From: Stutzerimonas xanthomarina DSM 18231
Lineage (GTDB): Bacteria > Pseudomonadota > Gammaproteobacteria > Pseudomonadales > Pseudomonadaceae
Direction of reading: 5' to 3'
NCBI RefSeq assembly: GCF_900129835.1
Contig: NZ_FQXA01000001.1
Location: 186,001 to 250,000 of the forward strand
DNA: 64,000 nucleotides
Below the pieces are notes generated by a model that was given only the letters and a program-made list of their open reading frames with translations, ran no database searches and was not told the DNA's origin. The position numbers and the translations under genes are program-made. The stretch's first letter is position 1, and every line of letters begins with the position of its first letter. Shown here piece after piece: positions 27,146-35,773 of this stretch.

Positions 27146-28116
27146 CCGCTAAACGCCTCGCGATCCTGCTGCAACAGTGTCAGCAGCCAGACGAAATCAT
27201 CCGGCAACGGCGATTCCCATTTCAGCCGCTCGCCGCTGACTGGATGATTCAACTCCAGAAAGCGTGCATGCAATGCCTGCCGCGGGAAATCCCGCAGCGT
27301 TTGCACCATGGTTGGGTTCGCTGCCGGCGGGATACGAAAACGCCCGCTATAAAGTGGGTCACCCACCAACGGATAACCGATATGCGTCATATGCACCCGG
27401 ATCTGGTGCGTACGTCCGGTTTCAAGCTTGACCCGAACATGCGTGTGCGACCGGAAGCGCTCGAGCACCCGATAATGACTCACAGCTGGCTTGCCACCTT
27501 CGACCACTGCCATGCGTTGACGCTGCTGGCCATGCCGACCAATGGCTGCATTTACGGTTCCCCCGGTGATGATTACACCGATGACGATAGCCTCGTAGAT
27601 ACGACTGACGCTGCGCGCCTGCAACTGCTCAACCAGACGCGTCTGCGCCTGCAGCGTCTTGGCCACCACCATCAGGCCGGTGGTGTCCTTGTCCAGGCGA
27701 TGGACGATGCCGGCACGCGGCACGTTAATCAGATCCGGGACATGATGCAGCAAGGCATTGAGCAGGGTGCCGTCGGCGTGCCCGGCGGCTGGATGCACCA
27801 CCAGCCCGGACGGTTTATTCAGCACCAGGATGTGCTCATCTTCGAAAACGATATCCAGCGGAATGTCCTGCGCCACCCACTCACCCTGCGCCTGCTGCTC
27901 GGCAGAAAGCTCCAGAACAGCACCCGCATGCACGGTATCGCGAGGCCGTAGCGCCATACCGTCAACGGTGAGCTGACCCTCTTTGATCCAGGCAGCGAGA
28001 CGTGAACGGGAATGCTCAGAGAACAGCTGTGCGGCGATTTGATCGAGGCGCTGCCCGCCGAGCTCAAATGGCACCTCGGCGCGGAGATGAATGGCCTGGG
28101 TGGTGATCGTGGACAT
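27142..28116 (-). CDS. rluD: 23S rRNA pseudouridine(1911/1915/1917) synthase RluD
   Basis: A 324-residue RluA/RluD-type pseudouridine synthase acting on helix 69 of 23S rRNA. An S4-like RNA-binding domain is at about residues 18-75. The catalytic motif GIVHRLDKDTTGLMVVAKT contains the essential Asp, and GRTHQIRVHMTHIGYPLVGD is another family signature. Its stop overlaps the pgeF start. It is divergent from bamD across a 288-base spacer, a neighbourhood recalled from P. aeruginosa. Start ATG at 28116 has no strong ribosome site. Confidence 0.95.
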   Translation of the reverse strand: MSTITTQAIHLRAEVPFELGGQRLDQIAAQLFSEHSRSRLAAWIKEGQLTVDGMALRPRDTVHAGAVLELSAEQQAQGEWVAQDIPLDIVFEDEHILVLNKPSGLVVHPAAGHADGTLLNALLHHVPDLINVPRAGIVHRLDKDTTGLMVVAKTLQAQTRLVEQLQARSVSRIYEAIVIGVIITGGTVNAAIGRHGQQRQRMAVVEGGKPAVSHYRVLERFRSHTHVRVKLETGRTHQIRVHMTHIGYPLVGDPLYSGRFRIPPAANPTMVQTLRDFPRQALHARFLELNHPVSGERLKWESPLPDDFVWLLTLLQQDREAFSG

Positions 28117-28404
28117 AATTAAGGGCGCTTCAATAGTTGGAGAGGCAACCGTGCGGTTCGGCCGGTTGCGACAGGCGATAAGCCGCTACATGAGGAAGGG
28201 GGATGTGACCAGGTCGGCAGGCAGGACGCCTACGGGCAGATCCTCAGCCTGAGCAGCCCCTCGACAGCGACACGGGTGCAGCCTTTGGTTTCAGCAACAC
28301 GCTTGTGTTTAAATACCGCGTCTTTGTCCCGGCCAGCCGGGGCGCCCATCATAACAGGACGGCTCAGCGCAAGACAGCCAGCCGTCACAGGGACGCAAGC
28401 CGCC
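28117..28404. other. Divergent intergenic region between rluD and bamD
   Basis: A 288-base spacer. A possible bamD promoter is TTGTCC with CATCAT 17 bases downstream (around 28325-28353), which is weak. No small ORF with a convincing start was found. Confidence 0.4.
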
Positions 28405-29406
28405 ATGCAAGTGAAACACCTGCTGCTGATCGCCATTTTCGCCCTTACCGCTGCCTGTTCGTCCAACGAAACCATCAGTGAAAACCTCGGCGAAGCGGAA
28501 CTGTACCGGCAGGCACAAGCCGACCTGGACAATAAGAGCTTCACCAGCGCGATCAACAAACTGAAGGCACTGGAATCCCGCTATCCGTTCGGCCGTTTCG
28601 CCGAACAGGCGCAGCTTGAGCTGATCTACGCTTATTACCGCAACACCGAGCCGGAAGCCGCTCGTTCCTCTGCCGAACGGTTCATCCGCCTGCATCCGCA
28701 GCATCCCAGTGTCGACTACGCCTACTACCTGAAGGGTCTGGCGTCCTTCGACCAGGACCGCGGTTTGCTGGCGCGTTTCCTGCCGCTGGACATGACCAAG
28801 CGTGACCCCGGCGCTGCACGCGACTCCTTCAACGAATTTGCCCAGCTGACCACCCGCTTTCCAAACAGCCGTTACTCCCCGGATGCCAAGGCACGGATGG
28901 TTTACCTGCGTAACCTGCTGGCGGCGAACGAAATCCATGTTGCTGACTATTACCTTCGTCGTCAGGCCTACGTAGCTGCCGCCAACCGTGGTCGCTATGT
29001 TGTGGAAAACTTCCAGGGTACGCCCGCAGTCGGTGACGGTCTGGCCGTCATGACCGAAGCCTATCAGCGCCTCGGACTCGACGACCTTGCCGGCACCAGC
29101 CTGGAAACGCTCAAGCTGAACTACCCGCAACACCCCAGCCTGGAAGACGGCGAGTTCGTGCCACGCCAGGAGGAGGCCGATAACCGCAGCTGGCTGTCCC
29201 GCGCCACACTTGGCCTGATCAATACCGAGAATAAAGCTCCGGACCGCTCGCAATCCAACCGCGATGTGGTGCGTCAGTATGAAAATGCCGCACAGGATCT
29301 CCCGGATGAACTGCGCCCTGTGTTACGGGAAGCGGAAGCCGAAGCTGCCAACGAAGAGCAAGACCGTTCCTGGTGGAGCTATCTAACCTTCGGCCTGTTC
29401 GACTGA
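28405..29406 (+). CDS. bamD: Outer-membrane assembly lipoprotein BamD (ComL)
   Basis: A 333-residue lipoprotein, essential partner of BamA in outer-membrane protein insertion. The signal peptide ends in the lipobox LTAACSS with Cys18 as the lipidated residue; Ser19 follows, consistent with outer-membrane sorting. The body consists of about five TPR helices pairs ([15 protein letters not shown] is the first). The C-terminal ~80 residues, ending [11 protein letters not shown], extend past the ~245-residue E. coli protein and are seen in pseudomonads. ATG at 28405 was chosen because the signal peptide begins there; the upstream frame from 28276 has no such feature. Confidence 0.95.
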   Translation: MQVKHLLLIAIFALTAACSSNETISENLGEAELYRQAQADLDNKSFTSAINKLKALESRYPFGRFAEQAQLELIYAYYRNTEPEAARSSAERFIRLHPQHPSVDYAYYLKGLASFDQDRGLLARFLPLDMTKRDPGAARDSFNEFAQLTTRFPNSRYSPDAKARMVYLRNLLAANEIHVADYYLRRQAYVAAANRGRYVVENFQGTPAVGDGLAVMTEAYQRLGLDDLAGTSLETLKLNYPQHPSLEDGEFVPRQEEADNRSWLSRATLGLINTENKAPDRSQSNRDVVRQYENAAQDLPDELRPVLREAEAEAANEEQDRSWWSYLTFGLFD

Positions 29407-29466
29407 GTGTCCAACCGCAGCCTGCCAGAACGGCAGGCCCGCACGGCTTAGCCAGGAAGTAGAGAT

Positions 29467-29706
29467 ATGGGCCTGTTTCGACTGTTGTTCTGGATCGTCC
29501 TGATTGCGGCAGCGTTCTGGCTTTGGCGCCGCGTAACCAGCAGCAAGTCCGCTGCCGTTAATAAACCGCAACAGACCACCGTCATGACCGTTCGCTGTGT
29601 TCAATGCGGCGTACACCTGCCACGTGAGCAAGCACTGCAGAGCAGTGACCGTTGGTATTGCAGCCAGGCGCATCTGGAACAGGACAGCAAGTCGGGTGGG
29701 AACTGA
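29467..29706 (+). CDS. PP0621-type small membrane-anchored Cys-rich protein
   Basis: A 79-residue protein with an N-terminal membrane helix (MGLFRLLFWIVLIAAAFWLW), a linker, and a small metal-binding-looking domain: CVQCGVHLP and then WYCSQAH. The CxxC plus C-x3-H arrangement suggests a zinc ribbon facing the cytoplasm. It resembles the PP0621 family. AGGAAG lies before the ATG. The next gene pilS starts inside its last codons, so the pair is translationally coupled and this small protein may belong to the PilSR signalling group; that role is inference. Confidence 0.85.
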   Translation: MGLFRLLFWIVLIAAAFWLWRRVTSSKSAAVNKPQQTTVMTVRCVQCGVHLPREQALQSSDRWYCSQAHLEQDSKSGGN

Positions 29707-31288
29707 ACGCCTGACGTTTTTCGGTTACACCGGTCGACGAATCCTTCGGCTTTATCATCTTTATCGTGTCGTAATCGGCTTGGTGCTGGTTCTGCTGATC
29801 AGCAGCGATCTGCACAGCGAGCTGATGCGCATGATCAACCCCTCGGCGTTCTACTACGGCGCCTGGCTCTACCTGACCCTCAACATCTTCGCTGCCGTGT
29901 TGCTGCAGAATCCCAAGCGGGAACTGCCGGTGGTGGCGCTCGCGTTTCTGGACGTCACCCTGCTGGCCGCCCTGTTCTACTTCGCGGGCGGTACGCCGAG
30001 TGGCATCGGCAACCTGCTGATCGTCGCGGTTGCCATTGCGAACATCCTGCTGCACGGCCGTGTCGGCTTTTTCATCGCCGCAGTCGCTGCAACCGGCCTC
30101 ATCTATCTGACGTTCTACCTCAGCTTAAGCGACAGCGCGGCGAGCAGTCAGTATATCCAGGCCGCCGCGCTTGGCACGCTGTGCTTCGCCGCCGCGCTAC
30201 TGGTGCAGGGCCTGACCAGACGGCTGCAGGTCAGCGAAACCCTTGCCCGCCAGCGCGCCGAAGAGGTCGCCAATCTCGAAGCCTTGAACGCCCAGATTCT
30301 GCAACGCATGCGCACCGGCATCCTTGTCCTCGACTCTCAAGAACGCGTGCTGCTTGCTAATCAGGGTGCCCTCGAACTGCTCGGACAAGCATCCCTGACC
30401 GGAGAACGGCTGGCGCCACGCTGTCCGGAAATTGTCAAAGGCCTGCAACGCTGGCACGAGAACCCCACCCTCCGTCCGCGCAACTTCAAAGCCACACCCG
30501 ACGGCGCCACGCTGCAGCCCAGCTTCGCTACGCTGCAGCACGGCATGAAGCAGGACACCCTGGTATTTCTTGAAGATATCTCGCAGATCGCGCAGAAGGC
30601 CCAGCAGCTGAAACTCGCGTCGCTTGGCCGACTGACCGCCAGCATTGCCCACGAGATCCGCAACCCGCTCGGTGCGATCAGCCATGCTGCCCAGCTGCTG
30701 CAGGAATCAGATGTGTTGGACCCTGCAGATTTGCGCCTTAGCCAGATCATCCAGGATCATTCGCGGCGCATGAATCTGGTCATCGAAAATGTGCTGCAGC
30801 TGTCGCGCCGTCGCCAGGCCGAACCGCAACTGCTGGATCTGAAATACTGGGTGCATCGGTTCGCCAGCGAATATCGCCAGACACTGCCGCCTCAGCAGGT
30901 TGTCCACGTGGAGACTCAAGGCAGTTCTCTGCAGACCCGCATGGACCCAAATCAGCTGATTCAAGTGCTGACCAATCTAGTGCAGAACGGCCTGCGCTAC
31001 AGCGGCCAGAAACACGGCGAAGCACAGGTGTGGCTAAAAGTCTTTCGTGACGAGGCGAGTGACTTGCCCGTGCTGGAGGTGCTCGACGATGGCGCAGGTG
31101 TGCCAGCAGAACAAGTGCAGAACATCTTTGAGCCGTTCTTCACCACAGAAAACAAGGGCACGGGTCTTGGGCTGTATATCTCTCGAGAGCTCTGCGAAAG
31201 CAATCAGGCACGGCTGGATTACCGTGAGCGAGACGAGGGCGGAAGCTGCTTTCGGATCGTCTTTGCGCATCCACGCAAGCTGAGCTGA
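29696..31288 (+). CDS. pilS: Two-component sensor kinase PilS
   Basis: A 530-residue histidine kinase with six N-terminal membrane segments (about residues 20-180), a cytoplasmic PAS domain (about 200-300), and HisKA/HATPase domains. The phospho-accepting His sits in SIAHEIRNPLGA; ATP-binding boxes read NLVQNGLRY, DDGAGVP and GTGLGLYIS. In P. aeruginosa PilS controls pilin transcription through PilR and senses PilA levels in the membrane. I chose GTG at 29696 because it gives the PAO1 length and overlaps the previous stop by 11 bases; an in-frame ATG at 29597 lies wholly inside the previous gene. Confidence 0.93.
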   Translation: MGTERLTFFGYTGRRILRLYHLYRVVIGLVLVLLISSDLHSELMRMINPSAFYYGAWLYLTLNIFAAVLLQNPKRELPVVALAFLDVTLLAALFYFAGGTPSGIGNLLIVAVAIANILLHGRVGFFIAAVAATGLIYLTFYLSLSDSAASSQYIQAAALGTLCFAAALLVQGLTRRLQVSETLARQRAEEVANLEALNAQILQRMRTGILVLDSQERVLLANQGALELLGQASLTGERLAPRCPEIVKGLQRWHENPTLRPRNFKATPDGATLQPSFATLQHGMKQDTLVFLEDISQIAQKAQQLKLASLGRLTASIAHEIRNPLGAISHAAQLLQESDVLDPADLRLSQIIQDHSRRMNLVIENVLQLSRRRQAEPQLLDLKYWVHRFASEYRQTLPPQQVVHVETQGSSLQTRMDPNQLIQVLTNLVQNGLRYSGQKHGEAQVWLKVFRDEASDLPVLEVLDDGAGVPAEQVQNIFEPFFTTENKGTGLGLYISRELCESNQARLDYRERDEGGSCFRIVFAHPRKLS

Positions 31289-31397
31289 GCTTTGCGTAAG
31301 ACGCAACGGGTCACACATCGGCCATGTGGGGGTACAAGGCAGGCACCGTGGCGTTAACATTGCGTATCCCACACCCTCTCTCTCAAAGACCGAGACC

Positions 31398-32738
31398 ATG
31401 ACCGCCCGCCAGAAAGCGCTGATCATCGATGACGAACCCGATATCCGTGAACTCCTGGAGATCACCCTCGGACGCATGAAACTGGACACCCGCAGCGCGC
31501 GCAATCTTAAAGAGGCGCGCGAGTGCCTGGCACGTGAGCATTACGACCTCTGCCTCACCGATATGCGCCTGCCCGACGGATGCGGTTTGGAACTGGTGCA
31601 GTTCATCCAGCAGCAGTACCCGCAGCTACCAGTGGCGATGATTACAGCCTATGGCAGTCTTGACACCGCGATCGGGGCGCTCAAGGCTGGGGCTTTTGAC
31701 TTTCTCACCAAGCCGGTGGACCTCGGCCGTCTCCGCGAGCTGGTCAATACTGCACTGCGATTGCGTACACCGAATCCCAACGAACTGACGGTCGACAGTC
31801 GTCTGCTTGGCGCATCACCACCGATGAATGTATTGCGCAAGCAGATCGGCAAACTGGCGCGCAGCCAGGCACCGGTCTATATCAGCGGCGAATCCGGCAG
31901 CGGCAAGGAACTGGTCGCGCGGCTGATCCACGAACAAGGGCCGCGTCATGAACAACCCTTCGTTCCAGTCAACTGCGGCGCGATTCCCTCAGAGTTGATG
32001 GAAAGCGAGTTCTTCGGACATAAGAAAGGCAGTTTCACCGGCGCGATGGAAGACAAACCAGGTCTGTTCCAGGCGGCCAATGGCGGCACGCTGTTTCTCG
32101 ACGAAGTGGCCGACCTTCCGCTGCCGATGCAGGTGAAACTGCTGCGAGCCATCCAGGAAAAGGCCGTGCGCTCAGTTGGCGGCGCGAAGGAAGTCGTGGT
32201 TGATGTGCGGATTCTCTGCGCCACCCACAAGGATCTGGCCAGCGAAGTCGCCGCAGGACGCTTTCGTCAGGATCTCTACTATCGACTGAACGTCATCGAG
32301 TTGCGCGTACCGCCCTTGCGCGAACGCCGTGAGGATATTCCCCAGTTGGCCGAGGTAATGCTGCGCCGCCTCGCCCAGGAATGCGGCGACACGCCGGCCA
32401 GGCTACAGCCCGATGCACTGGCAAAGCTGCAGAGTTACCGCTTCCCCGGCAACGTGCGCGAGCTGGAAAACATGCTTGAGCGTGCCTACACGCTCTGTGA
32501 AGGCGAAGAAATCAAACCCAGCGACCTGCGTCTGTCCGACACGCCAGGGATGCCGGAGAATGGCGAAGCAAGCCTGGCGCAGATCGACAATCTTGAAGAC
32601 CACCTCGAAGAGGTCGAGCGCAAACTGATCATGCAGGCGCTTGAAGAAACCCGCTGGAATCGCACCGCCGCCGCCCAACGGCTGGGGTTGTCGTTCCGCT
32701 CCATGCGGTATCGGCTGAAGAAGCTCGGACTGGATTGA
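31398..32738 (+). CDS. pilR: Sigma-54-dependent response regulator PilR
   Basis: A 446-residue NtrC-family activator. The receiver (residues 1-120) has the DDEPD acidic pair, phospho-Asp in LTDMRLPDG and Lys in LTKPVD. The AAA+ domain (about 135-375) shows GESGSGKE, the sigma-54 contact loop GSFTGA (the Ser variant usual for PilR), Walker B GGTLFLDEVADLP and the R-finger region. The C-terminal Fis-type HTH ends RSMRYRLKKLGLD. It follows pilS by 109 bases and should drive pilA, which is not in the window. ATG at 31398 preferred over an upstream in-frame start. Confidence 0.96.
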   Translation: MTARQKALIIDDEPDIRELLEITLGRMKLDTRSARNLKEARECLAREHYDLCLTDMRLPDGCGLELVQFIQQQYPQLPVAMITAYGSLDTAIGALKAGAFDFLTKPVDLGRLRELVNTALRLRTPNPNELTVDSRLLGASPPMNVLRKQIGKLARSQAPVYISGESGSGKELVARLIHEQGPRHEQPFVPVNCGAIPSELMESEFFGHKKGSFTGAMEDKPGLFQAANGGTLFLDEVADLPLPMQVKLLRAIQEKAVRSVGGAKEVVVDVRILCATHKDLASEVAAGRFRQDLYYRLNVIELRVPPLRERREDIPQLAEVMLRRLAQECGDTPARLQPDALAKLQSYRFPGNVRELENMLERAYTLCEGEEIKPSDLRLSDTPGMPENGEASLAQIDNLEDHLEEVERKLIMQALEETRWNRTAAAQRLGLSFRSMRYRLKKLGLD

Positions 32739-32804
32739 GCTAAAGCTGGAAGCGGGTCGGCGCTGACCACGTTCAGCAGGCACCGCCGAACCTCTTTGCG
32801 CTGA

Positions 32805-32825
32805 CCTGAAGCCTATGGCTTCAGG
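32805..32825. terminator. Hairpin between convergent pilR and the DUF2333 gene
   Basis: A perfect 9-bp stem (32805-32813 with 32817-32825) with a TAT loop lies between two convergent genes, 66 bases past the pilR stop. Neither side has a U-run. Confidence 0.5.
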
Positions 32826-32839
32826 CTGGCTGCTACCGA

Positions 32840-33895
32840 CTAACCTTGCGACAGCAGATTACGCAGGTCGATAACCGCCGCGTTAGCACGCGAAATGTAA
32901 TTGGCCATTACCAGTGAGTGGTTGGCGAGCACTCCATAGCCGCTACCGTTGAGCACCATTGGGCTCCACAATGGCTCCTGTGCAGCTTCCAGCTCACGAA
33001 TGATCTGCCTGACGCTGATCGCCGCGTTCTTCTTCGCCAGCACGTCGGCAAAGTCCACTTCAATGGCGCGCAGCAGGTGCGACAAAGCCCACGCTTGTCC
33101 CCGCGCCTCATAGAACACGTTATCGATTTGCATCCAGGACGTCTCGACGCGCTCTTCTTCAACCACCTGACGGACACCATCACGCTCAAGCTCCGGCACC
33201 AGCTGCGCATCCAAACGCACGCGACCGACGCTAGCGGACAGCCGCTGGGACAAAGATCCGAGTCGAGTCCCGACATCTCCAAGCCAGTTATTCAGATTGT
33301 CGGCACGCGAATAGAACTGGGCTTTCGCATTCGGATCGCTCAAACGCGCCAGGTAGCGATCAAGGTAACGGGTGCCGTTGCGGTACTCCGATTCGCTGGC
33401 CGGCAGAGCCCAGCTGCGATTGTCGAAGTTGAACAGCGGTTCGGCTTTTGACAAATCCGGATCTTCGGTCGACTGGGATTGCGAACGCGCAAAATCCTTG
33501 CGAAGGGCACGACTGAGATCGCGAACCTGAACCAGCACGCCGTATTCCCAGCTTGGCATGTTGTCCAGCCACAGACCGGGCGGAGCGATGTCGTTACTCA
33601 GATAGCCGCCTGGCTTGTCAAGCAAGGTGCCCGCAACCTGCTTAAGGGTTTCAACCGTGGTGTAGCCATTGACGATCTGCTGCTGGGCTGCTTCGGCTGC
33701 TTCCCGCACCTGCTGCTGTACTGGGAATCGGTCAGGTTCGGAGCTCCAGTACCATCCGATCAAAAGGGCTACGAGCAGGTAGAGCCCGATTAACAGGGCA
33801 AGCCCCAGCAGTAGCGGATTGCGAGTCGACCGATCCGCTCTGGCTGAGTTTCCCGATAAGCCGAGGCGGCCGAAGCGATTCTTCCAATCCAACAT
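32840..33895 (-). CDS. DUF2333 family membrane-anchored protein
   Basis: A 351-residue protein with one N-terminal membrane helix (about residues 28-48, LLLGLALLIGLYLLVALLIG) and a helical, probably periplasmic body. It matches the DUF2333 family, conserved in pseudomonads and without known function. Motifs such as GGYLSNDIAPPG and MPSWEYGVL are characteristic. AAGGA precedes the ATG. It is divergent from the REC-GGDEF gene, and converges on pilR. Confidence 0.88.
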   Translation of the reverse strand: MLDWKNRFGRLGLSGNSARADRSTRNPLLLGLALLIGLYLLVALLIGWYWSSEPDRFPVQQQVREAAEAAQQQIVNGYTTVETLKQVAGTLLDKPGGYLSNDIAPPGLWLDNMPSWEYGVLVQVRDLSRALRKDFARSQSQSTEDPDLSKAEPLFNFDNRSWALPASESEYRNGTRYLDRYLARLSDPNAKAQFYSRADNLNNWLGDVGTRLGSLSQRLSASVGRVRLDAQLVPELERDGVRQVVEEERVETSWMQIDNVFYEARGQAWALSHLLRAIEVDFADVLAKKNAAISVRQIIRELEAAQEPLWSPMVLNGSGYGVLANHSLVMANYISRANAAVIDLRNLLSQG

Positions 33896-34112
33896 GGGCG
33901 TCTGTCCTTCTCGTCATAAGTTTCAAAGATGCGATCGCCGATCACGCAGAGCGTGCGGCATGTGAACCACTATAACGCAGCCGGTCGAAAGCAAGCCTCA
34001 TAATGAGAACCAGGCCGCCTATCCAGAACCTTCGCTGAAACTGATAGGTGGTAGCATTGAGCCACCACAGTGGGCTCTGAGAGCACTGCCGTAGCGGGCC
34101 AGGGAACCGGAC

Positions 34113-35726
34113 ATGTCGGACCAGGAAGAACTCAAGCAGCACTTCGCCCAACGGGTCATCCACCAGGCGCGGGAGGTACTCGAAGTCTGGCAACAGCTGC
34201 AACGCAGCGAATGGAATGACAGCTGCCGGTCTGCGCTGGCTGATGCCAATCAGCGTTTGCGAAAATTCGCCGAGCGCTTCGATCAAACTGAACATCAACT
34301 GCTCGCGATTGGCATCGAAGATTGCCTGGGCGATATCAGCGACAATCGCGGACGACTGTCTAGCAACACCATCGCCACGCTCAGTCAACTGGTCTATCGT
34401 CTGGCACGCACCGGCCTGCGTCACGGCGACCCGCGCGGGCAGTCCGCCTATGTACCGCCTTTGAGCAAACCCGTCTACATCGCACTGGGAGACAATCAGC
34501 GCGCTCGGCACGTGGTTCGCCAGCTCGAGTTCTTCAGCATGAATGCGCAGGCTTTCGCCAGTGATAGCGAATTCCGCGCAGCAATGCATGAGCGGCACCC
34601 GGCTGCGATCGTCATGGACGTGGACTTCAATGGCCCCGGTGAGGGCCTACAGCTCGCAGAGCGCATTCAGCAAGGGCTGGAAGAAAAGCTGCCGTTGATC
34701 TTCTTCAGCCATCAGGAAACCGACACGCCGATGCGACTGGCGGCCGTGCGCGCCGGCGGGCTCGAGTTCTTTACCGGCACTATCGATGCTTCATGCCTGC
34801 TGGAAAAGATCGAGATTTTCACCCGTACCGCCCATTACGAACCGTTCCGCGTTCTGATCATTGATGACTCGCGTGCCCAGGCGACCCACACCGAGCGGGT
34901 TCTGAACAATGCGGGGATCATCACCCAGACGCTCAATGAGCCGATCCAGGCGATCAATTATCTGGCTGAATTCCAGCCGGATCTGATCATCCTCGACATG
35001 TACATGCCCGAATGCATGGGTACTGAACTGGCCAAAGTGATCCGGCAGCACGAGCGCTACGTCAGCGTACCCATCATTTATCTCTCGGCCGAAGACGATC
35101 TCGACAAGCAGCTCGACGCCATGAACGAAGGCGGCGATGATTTTCTGACCAAACCGATCAAACCCAGCCATCTGATTGCGACAGTCCGCACCCGCGCCGA
35201 GCGGGCCCGCAGCCTGAAGGCCAGAATTGTGCGAGACAGCCTGACCGGCCTATACAACCATACACACAGCCTGCAGTTGCTCGAAGACGCCAGCTCACGT
35301 GCCCGCAGGGACGGGCAACCGCTGTGTTTCGCCATGATCGATATCGACCATTTCAAGAAGGTCAACGACACCTACGGCCACCCAATGGGAGACAGGGTAA
35401 TCAAGAGCCTCGCCCTGTTTCTCAAACAGCGCCTGCGCAAGACCGACCACATAGGCCGCTATGGGGGTGAGGAATTTGCGGTGGTCATGCCCGACACCAC
35501 GGTGCAGAACGCCGTAAAGGTGCTGGACGAGATTCGTGAACGCTTTGCCGAAATCCGCTATCCAGCACAACCCTTCGACTTGTCTTGCACGTTTAGCTGC
35601 GGCATCGCCGAGTTCACACCGGACGCAGAAATCAAATCGCTCACTCAGCAGGCAGACGAAGCGCTCTACTCCGCTAAACGTGCCGGCAGAAATCGGGTGG
35701 AGTGGTTCCGGCCGTCACAGGACTGA
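34113..35726 (+). CDS. gcbA: GcbA-type diguanylate cyclase: (Hpt-like)-REC-REC-GGDEF
   Basis: A 537-residue soluble c-di-GMP synthase. The N-terminal ~115 helical residues resemble a histidine phosphotransfer fold, but the expected His site looks like Asn (LADANQRLRKF). REC1 (about 122-240) keeps an Asp in MDVDF, yet the conserved Lys is missing (FFTGTID), so it is probably a pseudo-receiver. REC2 (from about 245) is complete: IIDDS, LDMYMP, YLSAED and LTKPI. The cyclase domain has the active GGEEF motif at about 451-455, with an RxxD inhibitory site (RKTD) five residues before it. With the following chemoreceptor it matches the PA4843-PA4844 (gcbA-ctpL) pair as I recall it. GcbA promotes surface attachment. 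Confidence 0.88.
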   Translation: MSDQEELKQHFAQRVIHQAREVLEVWQQLQRSEWNDSCRSALADANQRLRKFAERFDQTEHQLLAIGIEDCLGDISDNRGRLSSNTIATLSQLVYRLARTGLRHGDPRGQSAYVPPLSKPVYIALGDNQRARHVVRQLEFFSMNAQAFASDSEFRAAMHERHPAAIVMDVDFNGPGEGLQLAERIQQGLEEKLPLIFFSHQETDTPMRLAAVRAGGLEFFTGTIDASCLLEKIEIFTRTAHYEPFRVLIIDDSRAQATHTERVLNNAGIITQTLNEPIQAINYLAEFQPDLIILDMYMPECMGTELAKVIRQHERYVSVPIIYLSAEDDLDKQLDAMNEGGDDFLTKPIKPSHLIATVRTRAERARSLKARIVRDSLTGLYNHTHSLQLLEDASSRARRDGQPLCFAMIDIDHFKKVNDTYGHPMGDRVIKSLALFLKQRLRKTDHIGRYGGEEFAVVMPDTTVQNAVKVLDEIRERFAEIRYPAQPFDLSCTFSCGIAEFTPDAEIKSLTQQADEALYSAKRAGRNRVEWFRPSQD

Positions 35727-35740
35727 CATCAAATAGCCAT
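35723..35740 (+). promoter_or_regulatory. Candidate Pho box upstream of the ctpL-type gene
   Basis: CTGACAT (35723-35729) and TAGCCAT (35734-35740) form two half-sites with the 11-base repeat of PhoB boxes (consensus CTGTCAT). The first matches 6 of 7 positions and the second 4 of 7. It sits 34-51 bases before the ctpL ATG. Confidence 0.35.
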
Positions 35741-35773
35741 ATCTTCTAGCCTCCAGAATCTCCGGAGGCCAGG

